From Vandammella animalimorsus (GTDB lineage: Bacteria > Pseudomonadota > Gammaproteobacteria > Burkholderiales > Burkholderiaceae_C), in the NCBI RefSeq assembly GCF_002285285.1, contig NZ_NSJF01000002.1, forward strand, positions 186,001 to 250,000: a stretch of DNA of 64,000 nt. Direction: 5' to 3'. Under the pieces are notes generated by a model that saw nothing but the letters and a program-made list of their open reading frames with translations, ran no database searches and was not told where the DNA came from. Both the position numbers and the translations under genes were made by a program. Below, in pieces: positions 56,283 through 64,000 of this stretch; position 1 is the first letter of the stretch; every line of letters starts with the position of its first letter.

Positions 56283-57617
56283 ATGCCCCGCGAGCCTCGC
56301 AAGGAACTAGGCGCGGCCCAGGTCGCCGCCCTCTGGCGCCGTGGCACCAACCATGTCGGCGGTGTGCGTGGCCTGATCCTCAACGTCACGATGTACGGCT
56401 CACGCAGTTGGGTGCTGCGCTATCAGGTGGCAGGTAAGCGCCGTGATCTGGGCCTGGGCTCGTATCCGTCCGTCACGCTGGCCGAAGCACGGGAGGCAGC
56501 TCGCGCTGCCCGTGCCAAATTGGCGCAGGGTATTGACCCCATCGAGGATGCACGCAGAGCGCGTGCCCGTCTGGTCGCGGAAATCCACACCAGCATGACA
56601 TTCGGTGAAGCAGCCAAGCGATACATCGCTTCGCATGAGAAGGGCTGGAAAAACGCCAAGCATGCACAGCAATGGCAACGATCACTGGATATGTACGCCA
56701 CCCCTGTGCTGGACAAAGTGCCTGTGCGGGACATATCACTCGCGATGGTGCTCAAGGTACTGGAGCCGATCTGGGCCAGCAAGACGGAGACGGCCACCCG
56801 CCTGCGTGGTCGCATCGAGTCCATCATCGACTGGGCCATTGCACGGGGCTACCGTACCGACTCCAATCCTGCGCGTTGGAAGGGGCTGCTGGATAAGCTG
56901 CTGCCCGCTCCGGGCAAGGTAAAAAAGACCACGCATTTTCAGGCGCTGCCCTATGCCCAGTTGCCAGTATTCATGGATCAGTTGGTGGGCCATGAGGGGA
57001 TGGGGGCCAAGGCCTTGCTATTCCTGATCCTGACGGCAACCCGCTCCGGAGAAGTTCGCGGTGCCACCTGGGAAGAAATCGATCTGGTTGCGCGTGTGTG
57101 GACGATCCCCGCTGAACGCATGAAGGCCAGCAAGGCCCATCGGGTGCCGCTGTCGGATGCAGCCATCGCACTCCTGCAAGAAATGAAAGCGCTCGCGCTG
57201 GCAGCAGGACGCACAACGGGCAAGGCGTATGTATTCCCGAGTCCTAACAGCCGTAATCCTGAATTGGGCAGCCGGCTCTCCGACATGACGCTCACGGCGG
57301 TACTCCGTCGCCTGAAGCTGAAAGCGGTGCCCCATGGATTCCGCTCCACGTTCCGCGACTGGTGCGCAGAGCAAACCGACTACCCCAACGAGGTCGCGGA
57401 AATGGCGCTGGCCCATACGGTGGGCAACAAGGTGGAGGCGGCGTATCGGCGCGGTGACCTGCTGGCCAAGCGGCAGCAGCTCATGCAGGACTGGGCGGAC
57501 TACGCCCTCGGTCGCCGCGCAGGAAATATGACTGTCGGTCATAGCTCTGCCCCACTCGCATCAACACGGGCCGACGCAGCCGATCAACACAACAACACAG
57601 AGGGAGCCATGCAATGA
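56283..57617 (+). CDS. Tyrosine integrase (P4-type)
   Basis: A 444-residue recombinase. The N-terminal arm-binding DUF4102-like domain has YGSRSWVLRYQVAGKRRDLG, followed by a core-binding domain and the catalytic domain with Arg 254 (TATRSGEVRG), His 351 and Arg 354 (HGFRSTFRDW), His 378 and Tyr 388 (AHTVGNKVEAAYRRGD). All catalytic residues are present. It most likely moved the island into the tRNA-Ser region. A short Thr/Ala-rich tail follows residue 410. Its stop overlaps the next gene by four bases. Confidence 0.92.
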   Translation: MPREPRKELGAAQVAALWRRGTNHVGGVRGLILNVTMYGSRSWVLRYQVAGKRRDLGLGSYPSVTLAEAREAARAARAKLAQGIDPIEDARRARARLVAEIHTSMTFGEAAKRYIASHEKGWKNAKHAQQWQRSLDMYATPVLDKVPVRDISLAMVLKVLEPIWASKTETATRLRGRIESIIDWAIARGYRTDSNPARWKGLLDKLLPAPGKVKKTTHFQALPYAQLPVFMDQLVGHEGMGAKALLFLILTATRSGEVRGATWEEIDLVARVWTIPAERMKASKAHRVPLSDAAIALLQEMKALALAAGRTTGKAYVFPSPNSRNPELGSRLSDMTLTAVLRRLKLKAVPHGFRSTFRDWCAEQTDYPNEVAEMALAHTVGNKVEAAYRRGDLLAKRQQLMQDWADYALGRRAGNMTVGHSSAPLASTRADAADQHNNTEGAMQ

Positions 57618-58537
57618 AGAACTATCTCGCCACCAAATGGAAGTCTCTCACTGCGTGGTCATCAATCACATGGGGACAGGGCCTTATAGGCAAAGCGAAG
57701 GTAGTGCTAGCGTGGCATGGGCTGGCTATCGTGATCATGGCCTCGGTCGCATTACTCATGCCGGATGTAGAGCTGGAACTACGCCCTGCCATGAAAGAGC
57801 CTGCCCTGCTATGCCATCAACAGCAATCATTCGATGAAATCATCGCTGCTGAGGATGTGACGAACCAAGCCCTCCTGGAGAAATTCCGTCACCAGCCAGA
57901 AGTCCTAGTACGGATCATGACCAGCGACAGCTACATGCAGCGCGACAACTGGGCCGTCTATCAAGAAAGAATGCGAAAGATCGCACGCGGGCAATGCCGT
58001 GAGGTGGCGCATGGTGATCCTGTGACAGCGAACTGGATGGAATGGCAATCATCGAAGGATGATGCAGCTCCCCTCAAACCCAAGCGCATGCAGGTCACCT
58101 ACCAAGGGCAGACCTACTGGGCATATGCCAGGCAATGGCAGAAGGCCACAGGGGAGGTCGTGGCAGCAGCGGATCGGGCGCCACTCATGATTTCTCGCAA
58201 GTCACCAGACGGAAATGATCGCTCGCCGCCGCCAGTAGTGGACGAAACCCAGGCCCAGACCAGTATCAAACGGCGCCCTGTCCCGCCATTTGCGCGCAAC
58301 GAATCCTATGCACAGGTGCGGGTAGTGCTCTTGCGTGATGGCTGGCTACCTGTGATCTCCCAAGATGCTGATCACTGCATGGAGGGTGACAGCCGATGTG
58401 AGGGCCGTCCGGAAATGCAGTCCTGCAGCGGATCGGGGCTGGCCATTTGTAGATTCCGCTGGCAGCGTGATGGGCAATGGCTGACTATCTGCACTGCAGG
58501 TGAAGAGCAAGCCATGTTCCACAGCGTCTGCGAATGA
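57614..58537 (+). CDS. Membrane-anchored protein with Cys-rich C-terminal domain
   Basis: A 307-residue protein. A single membrane helix lies at about 32-48 (VLAWHGLAIVIMASVALLMP), so most of the chain probably faces the periplasm. The middle region is hydrophilic and helical; the last ~60 residues carry six Cys in DADHCMEGDSRCEGRPEMQS and CSGSGLAICRFRWQRDGQWL onward, likely disulphide-bonded. It overlaps the integrase gene by four bases and is followed within eight bases by the CYxIKD-repeat gene. No family is recognised. Confidence 0.6.
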   Translation: MKNYLATKWKSLTAWSSITWGQGLIGKAKVVLAWHGLAIVIMASVALLMPDVELELRPAMKEPALLCHQQQSFDEIIAAEDVTNQALLEKFRHQPEVLVRIMTSDSYMQRDNWAVYQERMRKIARGQCREVAHGDPVTANWMEWQSSKDDAAPLKPKRMQVTYQGQTYWAYARQWQKATGEVVAAADRAPLMISRKSPDGNDRSPPPVVDETQAQTSIKRRPVPPFARNESYAQVRVVLLRDGWLPVISQDADHCMEGDSRCEGRPEMQSCSGSGLAICRFRWQRDGQWLTICTAGEEQAMFHSVCE

Positions 58538-58544
58538 GGGCACC

Positions 58545-58835
58545 ATGACCATCAACAACATAGCGAAAAGATACCTCCTCGTGCCACTCTGCATGATCGC
58601 AATGGCCTGGATGGGGGAGGCCATGGCGGGCACCTCGGAGTGCTACGCGATCAAGGATACGGACAAGCGTGCGTACTGTCTGGCGCAGGTCAAGCGGAAC
58701 CCTGGGAATTGCTATCGCATCAAGGATTGTGACAACCGCAATCAGTGTCTGGCGGAAATCAAAGGATCACGGGACCGCTGCTATGCCATCAAAGACCAGG
58801 ACAGCCGCAAGGCGTGCCTCTCAAGGGCCCGATAA
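58545..58835 (+). CDS. Secreted protein with three CYxIKD repeats
   Basis: A 96-residue precursor. A signal peptide ends at EAMA-GTSE (about 28), and the mature part is three tandem units: CYAIKDTDKRAYCLAQVK, CYRIKDCDNRNQCLAEIK and CYAIKDQDSRKACLSRAR. Each has the form C-Y-x-I-K-D-x-D-x-R-x-x-C-L, giving paired Cys suited to one disulphide per repeat. It follows the membrane-anchored gene and may act with it at the cell surface. The start at 58545 is set by the signal peptide. Confidence 0.72.
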   Translation: MTINNIAKRYLLVPLCMIAMAWMGEAMAGTSECYAIKDTDKRAYCLAQVKRNPGNCYRIKDCDNRNQCLAEIKGSRDRCYAIKDQDSRKACLSRAR

Positions 58836-59406
58836 AGCCCTCTCCTCCAAGTTGGTGGGCAGAGCCAAGCGCAGAGCGTACTGAGGCTGCGAGAAAAGGC
58901 TTGGTCACTGGCACTATAAAGTCTACCCCGAGCTACTCGCACTTGCCATGCCAGAACTGTAAGACCGTCCGCTAGGAACATCGCCAGAGCACAAGGTGCT
59001 GCATGCCCATGTATCTGACGACGCTATTCTGCTGGCTCGGAGCCGACGTAGCGATACCGCCGCCATGCATCAAACACTCTGAATGAGGCATCTACGGTGC
59101 GCAACGTTCTCCCCACAAATACGGTCGGCTGGGTCTCCGCGATATTGAACGGGCGCCGCACCTGGCCGTAAATGCAAACAATGCTGTGCAGATCACCCGC
59201 GAAAGACTGGGTCAGTACTCACAAGCCGTAAACGAGACGCACATTGCCATCATGCAAGGTGTGTGTGCGGCAGGCTGGAAATGAAAAAGCCTCAGCTAAC
59301 TGCTAGACAGCAAGGCCCCGTGTCTCAGCGAACTCGTCGCTGCGATAGATAGAGCGGAAGGTAGAAATGCAAAACGGGCCACTCGGGCCCGTCTGACATG
59401 AATACT
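58836..59406. other. Island right end, mostly non-coding
   Basis: A 571-bp stretch with no full gene. A frame without a start codon (59087-59284) reads GRLGLRDIERAPHLAVNANN then VQITRERLGQYSQAVNETHI and ends GVCAAGWK, which looks like the C-terminal end of a decayed gene. A terminator hairpin ACGGGCC/GGCCCGT (59374-59392) lies just before the tRNA-Ser copy. Confidence 0.4.
59374..59392 (-). terminator. Hairpin at the end of the right tRNA-Ser copy
   Basis: ACGGGCC and GGCCCGT form a 7-bp stem with a 5-base loop; on the minus strand it is followed by TTTT. It would end transcription of the altered tRNA-Ser copy. Confidence 0.55.
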
Positions 59407-59496
59407 TGCAGTGGAGGGAGGGATTCGAACCCTCGGTAGGCTTGCACCTACGCCTGATTTCGAGTCAGGTACATTCGACCACTCTGCCACCTCTCC
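59407..59496 (-). pseudogene. tRNA-Ser(CGA) copy with damaged acceptor end
   Basis: Identical in its body to the intact copy at 51500-51589, including anticodon CGA and variable arm, but the last bases read CCTCCAC-TGCA in place of CCTCTCC-GCCA. Two acceptor-stem pairs (2-71, 3-70) are lost and there is no CCA. The change starts at 59413, the exact edge of the island repeat. It is probably not a working tRNA. Confidence 0.8.
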
Positions 59497-59864
59497 TGGA
59501 ACTGGTTGCATGCGGTGCAAGCGCGTGATTCTAGCAGAGGAATTCTGCGGAGGCAGCGGCTTTCAGGCCAGGGCCTGGCGCATGCGTGCGATCACGTCCG
59601 CGTAGCTGGGGGCGTTGAAGATGGCGCTGCCGGCCACGAAGGTGTCGGCGCCAGCATCGGCGATGCGGCGGATGTTCTCGGGTTTGACGCCGCCGTCGAT
59701 CTCCAGGCGGATGTCTTTGCCGCAGGCGTCGATGCGCTTGCGCGCCTGTTCGAGTTTGCGCAGGGCTGAGTCGATGAAGCTCTGGCCGCCAAAGCCGGGG
59801 TTGACGCTCATGATGAGGATCAGGTCCAGATCGTCGATGACCCAGTCGAGCACGTTCAGCGGCG
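59414..59864. repeat. Island-flanking direct repeat, right copy
   Basis: Matches 51507-51954 at roughly 97% by eye and is three bases longer (GGAGGCAGCGGC against GGCGGCGGC just past the rpe stop). It continues without a break into the rest of rpe, so it belongs to the intact gene. Confidence 0.9.
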
Positions 59865-60255
59865 TGGCCGGGTTGAACACCAGCCCGGCTTTGCAGCCCT
59901 TGGCGCGGATGGCCTGGATGCTGCGGTGCACGTGCTCGCTGGCCTCGGGGTGGAAGCTGATGTAGTCGGCGCCGGCGGCGGCGAACTCGGCGGCCAGGGC
60001 GTCGACCGGGGCGACCATCAAGTGCACGTCGATGGGCACGGGCGTGCCGTCGGCCTGCTTGGCGTGCGGGCGCAGCGCCTGGCAGATCATTGGGCCGAAG
60101 GTGAGGTTGGGCACGTAGTGGTTGTCCATTACGTCGAAGTGGATCCAGTCGGCGCCAGCGGCGATGACGTTGCGCACTTCCTCGCCCAGGCGGGCAAAGT
60201 CGGCCGAGAGGATGGAGGGGGCAATGCGGTGGGTGGGGCTGGCGGTGCAATTCAT
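59563..60255 (-). CDS. rpe: Ribulose-phosphate 3-epimerase
   Basis: A 230-residue TIM-barrel enzyme. [20 protein letters not shown] opens the barrel, [17 protein letters not shown] holds metal-binding residues, and [20 protein letters not shown] and [20 protein letters not shown] complete the active site. It links ribulose-5-phosphate and xylulose-5-phosphate in the pentose phosphate pathway. The C-terminal 100 codons are duplicated at 51653-51955 on the far side of the island. Confidence 0.96.
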   Translation of the reverse strand: MNCTASPTHRIAPSILSADFARLGEEVRNVIAAGADWIHFDVMDNHYVPNLTFGPMICQALRPHAKQADGTPVPIDVHLMVAPVDALAAEFAAAGADYISFHPEASEHVHRSIQAIRAKGCKAGLVFNPATPLNVLDWVIDDLDLILIMSVNPGFGGQSFIDSALRKLEQARKRIDACGKDIRLEIDGGVKPENIRRIADAGADTFVAGSAIFNAPSYADVIARMRQALA

Positions 60256-60349
60256 GTGCCGATTGTCGCAAAGATTGCGACTGCGCTCTGGCTAGGGCCA
60301 TTGGCGCAGGGGGGTGCGTTTTGGCGCCAAGGCGCTACCATCGCGGCCC

Positions 60350-60781
60350 ATGCAGGAAAACTTTTTTGACGTTCAGGTGCGCTGCGAGTATTTGCCGCGC
60401 GAGTCCGATCCGGCGCAGGCCGTGTATCGCTTTGCCTACACGATTCGGATTCACAACCATGGCGAGCGCGCTGGGCAGTTGATTGCCCGTCATTGGTGGA
60501 TTCGCAATGGGCATGGCCAGGTTGAGCAGGTGCGCGGCCTGGGCGTGGTCGGGGGCCAGCCGTTTCTGGAGCCGGGCCAGTCTTTCGAGTACACCAGCAT
60601 GTGTCAGCTGGCAACGCCCAAGGGCAGCATGCGCGGCCACTATCTGTGCGTGGACGAGCAAGGCCAGGTGTTCGAGTGCCCGATTGCCGAGTTCGTGCTC
60701 GATGCCGGCTCGCCAGCTGGCGCGGTGGCCAAGGATTTGGTGATCATGGCACCGGCGGGCCAGTCGCGCCTGCTGCATTGA
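60350..60781 (+). CDS. apaG: ApaG domain protein
   Basis: A 143-residue beta-sandwich protein. FDVQVRCEYLPRESDPAQAV, YRFAYTIRIHNHGERAGQLI, ARHWWIRNGHGQVEQVRGLG and VVGGQPFLEPGQSFEYTS cover the whole ApaG fold, then a PKGSMRGHYLCVDEQGQVFE strand. Its role in metal efflux or protein interaction is not settled. It is divergent from rpe, and its stop overlaps a possible thiL start by one base (TGATG). Confidence 0.93.
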   Translation: MQENFFDVQVRCEYLPRESDPAQAVYRFAYTIRIHNHGERAGQLIARHWWIRNGHGQVEQVRGLGVVGGQPFLEPGQSFEYTSMCQLATPKGSMRGHYLCVDEQGQVFECPIAEFVLDAGSPAGAVAKDLVIMAPAGQSRLLH

Positions 60782-60807
60782 TGCGGGCTGTGCAGGCGGG
60801 GGCGGCC

Positions 60808-61818
60808 ATGGGCGAGTTCGACCTGATTGCGCGCTATTTCCGGCAGCCGGCGCAGGCCCTGCATACGCCGGCTGTGCTGGCCGGCATTGGCGATGATTGC
60901 GCATTGTTGCAGCCGGCGGAGGGGGCGCAGCTGCTGGTGTCCAGCGATACGTTGGTGGCTGGGCGGCATTTTTTTGCCGACACCGATGCCAGGCGGCTGG
61001 GGCACAAGGCCCTGGCCGTGAACCTGAGCGACCTGGCCGCCTGTGCGGCCACGCCGTTGGGCTTTACGCTGGCGCTGACCTTGCCGGCTGTGGACGAGGC
61101 CTGGCTGCAGGCATTTGCGCAGGGCCTGCTGGCCTTGGCGCAGCAGTGCGATTGCCCGCTGGTGGGTGGCGATACCACGCGCGGGCCACTGTCCATCACC
61201 ATCACCGCCTTTGGCCAGGTGCCACCAGGGCAGGCCTTGCTGCGCAGCGGCGCGCGCGTTGGGCACGATGTGTATGTCAGCGGCGCGATTGGCGAGGCGC
61301 GCGCCGCCCTGCAACTGTTGCAGGGCCATTGGCAGTGTGGCAATGCGGCGCTGCGGGCACATTTGCTGCAGCGGCTGGAGGCCCCCAGCCCGCGGCTGGA
61401 GCTGGCGCGGCATTTGCGTGGCGTGGCCAGCAGCGCGATGGACTTGAGCGACGGCCTGCACGGCGATGTGCAGCACCTGTTGGCGGCTTCGGGGGTTGGC
61501 GCCTGCATCCGTGGCGCAAGCCTGCTGGAGACGGCGCCCAGGCTGTGGGCCGCGCCGGAGCTGGCCGACTGGTCTGAGGCACAAAGGATTGCGTTCGCGC
61601 TGGCCGGTGGTGACGACTATGAGCTATTGTTCACTGCCCATCCGGGTTTTCGCTCTTACCTGAGCGAGCTGGGGCAGGAACTGGGCATGGGCGTGCAGCG
61701 CATCGGTGAGATCACGCCGCGCCCTGAAGCGGGGCCGGCTCTGCAGGTGCTCGACGGCCAGGGCCAGCCCCTGGCTTTGGCGTCGGCGTCGTTCGACCAT
61801 TTCGCGGGCAACCCTTGA
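60808..61818 (+). CDS. thiL: Thiamine-monophosphate kinase
   Basis: A 336-residue PurM-like kinase. MGEFDLIARYFRQ is the family start; AGIGDDCALL and SSDTLVAGRHFF bind metal and nucleotide, AVNLSDLAACAATPLGFTLA follows, VGGDTTRGPLSITIT holds the second Asp cluster, and AMDLSDGLHGDVQHLL and ALAGGDDYELLFTA complete it. It makes thiamine pyrophosphate. An in-frame ATG at 60781 overlapping the apaG stop is an alternative start, adding nine residues. Confidence 0.95.
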   Translation: MGEFDLIARYFRQPAQALHTPAVLAGIGDDCALLQPAEGAQLLVSSDTLVAGRHFFADTDARRLGHKALAVNLSDLAACAATPLGFTLALTLPAVDEAWLQAFAQGLLALAQQCDCPLVGGDTTRGPLSITITAFGQVPPGQALLRSGARVGHDVYVSGAIGEARAALQLLQGHWQCGNAALRAHLLQRLEAPSPRLELARHLRGVASSAMDLSDGLHGDVQHLLAASGVGACIRGASLLETAPRLWAAPELADWSEAQRIAFALAGGDDYELLFTAHPGFRSYLSELGQELGMGVQRIGEITPRPEAGPALQVLDGQGQPLALASASFDHFAGNP

Positions 61819-61863
61819 GGACAGGCTCTGTCGCAGGGCCTGCATGGCTTGCCGCGCTCCCAT

Positions 61864-62748
61864 TCAGTAGATCGGTGGCTCGCCCGGCGGCCTGGACTTG
61901 AAGCGCTTGTGCACCCAGAAGTACTGCGAAGGCATGGTGCGTATCCAGGCCTCGACCTCGCGGTTCATGCGCACGGTGTCGGCCACGGCGTCATCGGTCG
62001 GGAAGTCTTGCCAATGCGGCAGCATCTCGATCTCATAGCCGCCGGGGGTGACGCGCGCCAGCAGCGGCACGACGCGCGATTGCCCAATGCGGGCAAAGCG
62101 CGACAGTGAGGCCACGGTGGCCGCAGGCACGCCGAAAAAGGGCACAAAAATGGATTCGCGCGGGCCGAAATTCATGTCCGGCAGCAGAAACAGCGCGCCG
62201 CCCTGGCGCAGGGTTTGCACGATGGGGCGCAACCCTTGCGCGCGGTTGAGCAGCAGCACCTGGCCAAAGCGGGCGCGGCGCTGCTTGATCCAGGCATCGA
62301 GCACAGGATTGGGTTGCTTGGTGTAGATGCTGGCGGCCAGCCGGGTGCTGCCCAGTGCGACGGCCACGCCCGCCGCATCCAGCCCATAAAAGTGCGGCGC
62401 CAGCAAAATCAGCGGGCGCGGGTCGTCCAGCTCGTGCACGGCGCCCACGAGCCGTATGCGCTGGCGCAGCCGCTCTGGCGGGGCCAGCCACAGCCAGCTG
62501 CGATCCAGCCAGGTCTGGCAGAAGTACACGAAGCATTCCTTGGCCCACTGGCGCCGGGTGGCCTCGCTCTGTTCAGGAAAGCACAGCCGCAGATTGATCA
62601 GCGTCACCCGGCGGCGCGGCCTGGCCAGCCAGTACAGCACGCGGCCCAGGCCATGGCCCATGGCGCGCAGCACCGGCAGGGGCAGGCGCGAGAGCACGTG
62701 CATCAGGGCGATGACGGCATGGCCGCTCAAGGCATGGAGCCAGCGCAT
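61864..62748 (-). CDS. LpxL/HtrB-type lipid A acyltransferase, copy 1
   Basis: A 294-residue membrane-associated acyltransferase. An N-terminal helix (LHALSGHAVIALMHVLSRLP) is followed by the catalytic PLILLAPHFYGLDAAGVAVA (HX4D-like His and Asp), the GALFLLPDMNFGPRESIFVP segment and the C-terminal FWVHKRFKSRPPGE. It adds a secondary acyl chain to lipid A at the inner membrane. ATG at 62748 is chosen, with a GTG six bases upstream as an alternative. It lies 31 bp downstream of its paralogue. Confidence 0.88.
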   Translation of the reverse strand: MRWLHALSGHAVIALMHVLSRLPLPVLRAMGHGLGRVLYWLARPRRRVTLINLRLCFPEQSEATRRQWAKECFVYFCQTWLDRSWLWLAPPERLRQRIRLVGAVHELDDPRPLILLAPHFYGLDAAGVAVALGSTRLAASIYTKQPNPVLDAWIKQRRARFGQVLLLNRAQGLRPIVQTLRQGGALFLLPDMNFGPRESIFVPFFGVPAATVASLSRFARIGQSRVVPLLARVTPGGYEIEMLPHWQDFPTDDAVADTVRMNREVEAWIRTMPSQYFWVHKRFKSRPPGEPPIY

Positions 62749-62779
62749 CAGCACAGCCCCTGGCGAGATGGGCAGGCAC

Positions 62780-63670
62780 TCATGCTTGCAGATCCTCCAG
62801 CGATTGGGGCTGCACGGCATCGGCGGGCATACCGCGCGGGGCCTTGTAGCGGGCATAGCCCCACATGTATTGATCGGGGCAGGCGCGGATCTGTGCCTCG
62901 ACGGCACGGTTGATCTGCTGCACCAGCGCGGCCTGGCTGGCGCTGGCGTCCAAATCCAGCTGCTCCAGGTACAGGCGGTAGCCTGCGCCCCAGGGCAGGC
63001 GCTCGCAGCGCGCGATGACGACAATGGGCCGCGTTTGCTGGATCAGGCGTGCGGCCATGGTCATGGTGTAGGCTGGCTTGCCGAATACATCGGCCCACTC
63101 GCCCATGCCCCAGGGTGGCACCTGATCGGGCAGCAGGCCGACGGCGCCGCCCTGGCGCAGGCAGCGCAGCAGCGCGCGCACGCCACTCATGTCGGTGGGC
63201 ACGGCCTGCTGGCCGTGGCGGTTGCGCACGGTTTGCAACATGCGCGCCAGAAAGGCCTTGCGCGCCGGGCGGTACAACACCGTCAGCGGCCCGCGCGCCG
63301 TGCCCCAGCGCTGCGCCCAGTATTGCGCCACGGTCTGTGAGGAGAGCTCGAAACAGCCCATGTGTGGGGTGATGAACAGCACGCCTTGCGGCAGGGGCCA
63401 GATCTCGTCGAGCAGGCGCTGGGCCTGTTCGTCGAGGGCCACGGGCACAGGTGGGCCGTGCCAGACCTTGGGCAGCTCGGCCACCATGCGCCCGGCATGG
63501 CCGACTGCGGCGCGCACCTGGGCGAAGCGGTAGCCGGCCTGCGCGGCGTTGTCGATGAAACGCCGCCGATACGTCGGCGAGGCCAGAAAAACCAGCCAGC
63601 CCAGCAGCCAGCCCAGGGCCTGCAAAAGGCGGGCGGGCAGCCAGGAGAGCGTGCGCAGGAGAAAGAACAT
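62780..63670 (-). CDS. LpxL/HtrB-type lipid A acyltransferase, copy 2
   Basis: A 296-residue paralogue of the next gene. It has VLFITPHMGCFELSSQTVAQ (catalytic His and Glu), GGAVGLLPDQVPPWGMGEWA and a C-terminal PDQYMWGYARYKAPRG. The two genes probably add different secondary acyl chains. It starts 178 bp from the divergent metK, a standard Burkholderiales arrangement. Confidence 0.88.
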   Translation of the reverse strand: MFFLLRTLSWLPARLLQALGWLLGWLVFLASPTYRRRFIDNAAQAGYRFAQVRAAVGHAGRMVAELPKVWHGPPVPVALDEQAQRLLDEIWPLPQGVLFITPHMGCFELSSQTVAQYWAQRWGTARGPLTVLYRPARKAFLARMLQTVRNRHGQQAVPTDMSGVRALLRCLRQGGAVGLLPDQVPPWGMGEWADVFGKPAYTMTMAARLIQQTRPIVVIARCERLPWGAGYRLYLEQLDLDASASQAALVQQINRAVEAQIRACPDQYMWGYARYKAPRGMPADAVQPQSLEDLQA

Positions 63671-63848
63671 GAAAGACGGGGCTACAATCGCCTGCTTGGA
63701 TCCCCTTGCGGGATCGGTCGCTGAGTTAAAGAGCAACTTGCAGGGCGACTGAAAACAATGCTGCTAAAGCGTTCGCCCGGACTCCTTTTTCGAGGGTGGC
63801 TTCAGGCAAACGCCTATCAGAACCACTGCCAACGAAAGGAGTTTTTTT
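63671..63848 (+). promoter_or_regulatory. metK leader region with imperfect hairpins
   Basis: A 178-bp divergent control region. A GGTCGC...GCGACT pairing (63715-63752) and a GATCCC..GGGATC pairing (63698-63715) suggest local structure. AAAGGAG lies nine bases before the metK ATG. I see no match to known SAM or SAH riboswitch cores, so this is only a candidate leader. Confidence 0.35.
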
Positions 63849-64000
63849 ATGGCCAACGATTTTCTGTTTACTTCGGAATCGGTCTCTGAAGGCCATCCCG
63901 ATAAGGTCGCCGACCAGATTTCGGACGCTATTTTAGATGCGCTGCTCGCCCAGGACCCCATGAGCCGCGTGGCCGCCGAGACGCTGACCAATACCGGCTT
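63849..64000 (+). CDS. metK: S-adenosylmethionine synthetase (5' part)
   Basis: Only the first 50 codons are in the window. [20 protein letters not shown] followed by [20 protein letters not shown] is the diagnostic MetK N-terminus, with the ATP-binding His in GHPDK. It makes S-adenosylmethionine from methionine and ATP. It is preceded by an AAAGGAG ribosome-binding site and a 178-bp leader. Confidence 0.95.
   Translation, partial: MANDFLFTSESVSEGHPDKVADQISDAILDALLAQDPMSRVAAETLTNTG

Larger units (their letters stand above)
51955..59413. mobile_element. Genomic island next to tRNA-Ser/rpe, with tyrosine integrase
   Basis: About 7.5 kb of accessory DNA between two copies of a tRNA-Ser/rpe repeat. 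Its genes have a different codon use from the chromosome and less G/C bias at third positions. It encodes a tyrosine recombinase, a RepA-like ATPase, an XRE regulator and several unknown proteins. No conjugation, capsid or transposase genes are present, so it is a small integrative element, perhaps a mobilisable or satellite element. Confidence 0.88.

Overview
The window is about 64 kb of GC-rich chromosome from a betaproteobacterium, most likely a Comamonadaceae-type member of the Burkholderiales. That placement is inferred from gene content and order: a CreBC two-component pair, a stand-alone homocysteine-methyltransferase module instead of full MetH, the odhA/odhB/lpdA operon with a structured sucA leader, two LpxL-type acyltransferases divergent from metK, and high GC with strong G/C third-position bias. 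The genus cannot be fixed from the sequence alone.

Region by region. 1-8.2 kb: pmbA (cut by the left edge), darP, an EamA exporter, an Lrp-type regulator, a low-GC azlCD amino-acid exporter insert flanked by a ~102-bp direct repeat of the 3' end of a GST gene, the GST gene itself, an HD-domain hydrolase, recD and hemJ. 8.2-14.4 kb: the homocysteine-binding half of methionine synthase, an orphan barstar-like protein, creB-creC, an unknown membrane protein, and an unusual ferredoxin/truncated-globin/zinc-ribbon fusion. 14.4-21 kb: a 5-oxoprolinase/hydantoinase fusion, a winged-helix regulator split by a 269-bp MITE-like element, an internally duplicated glycine-zipper protein with an apparent frameshift, and a CsbD-type stress protein in an AT-rich patch. 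21-37 kb: hemL, pepP, a Nudix hydrolase, a HigBA-like toxin-antitoxin pair with its palindromic operator, a TIGR04222-like membrane protein, a PIN-domain protein, a decayed PLP-dependent dehydratase, valS, tRNA-Gly, an alpha/beta hydrolase, a DUF2339 membrane giant, a DUF4304-like protein and an AI-2E-family permease. 37-44.4 kb: the 2-oxoglutarate dehydrogenase operon sucA-sucB-lpdA, with a zeta-toxin-like kinase and a small partner gene lodged between sucB and lpdA, then a lone unknown gene. 44.4-51.6 kb: trmB, a ComEA-like protein, radA, a glycosyltransferase, a BepA-like M48 protease, trpD and tRNA-Ser(CGA).

51.5-59.9 kb holds a genomic island of about 7.5-7.9 kb. It is bracketed by a ~450-bp direct repeat made of tRNA-Ser plus the 3' part of rpe. 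It encodes a coiled-coil protein, a RepA-like hexameric-helicase ATPase, an XRE regulator divergent from a DUF1643 protein, and a tight five-gene operon: a 47-codon microORF, an 81-aa protein, a tyrosine integrase, a membrane-anchored Cys-rich protein, and a secreted protein with three CYxIKD repeats. Several of these cargo genes have no function I can name, so this is the best place to look for something undescribed. 59.5-64 kb returns to ordinary chromosome: intact rpe, apaG, thiL, two acyltransferases and the start of metK.

The housekeeping genes cover the TCA cycle, haem synthesis, translation and lipid A acylation. Accessory DNA tends to lie at the 3' ends of conserved genes (GST, tRNA-Ser/rpe), and small mobile repeats have broken or reshaped neighbouring genes.
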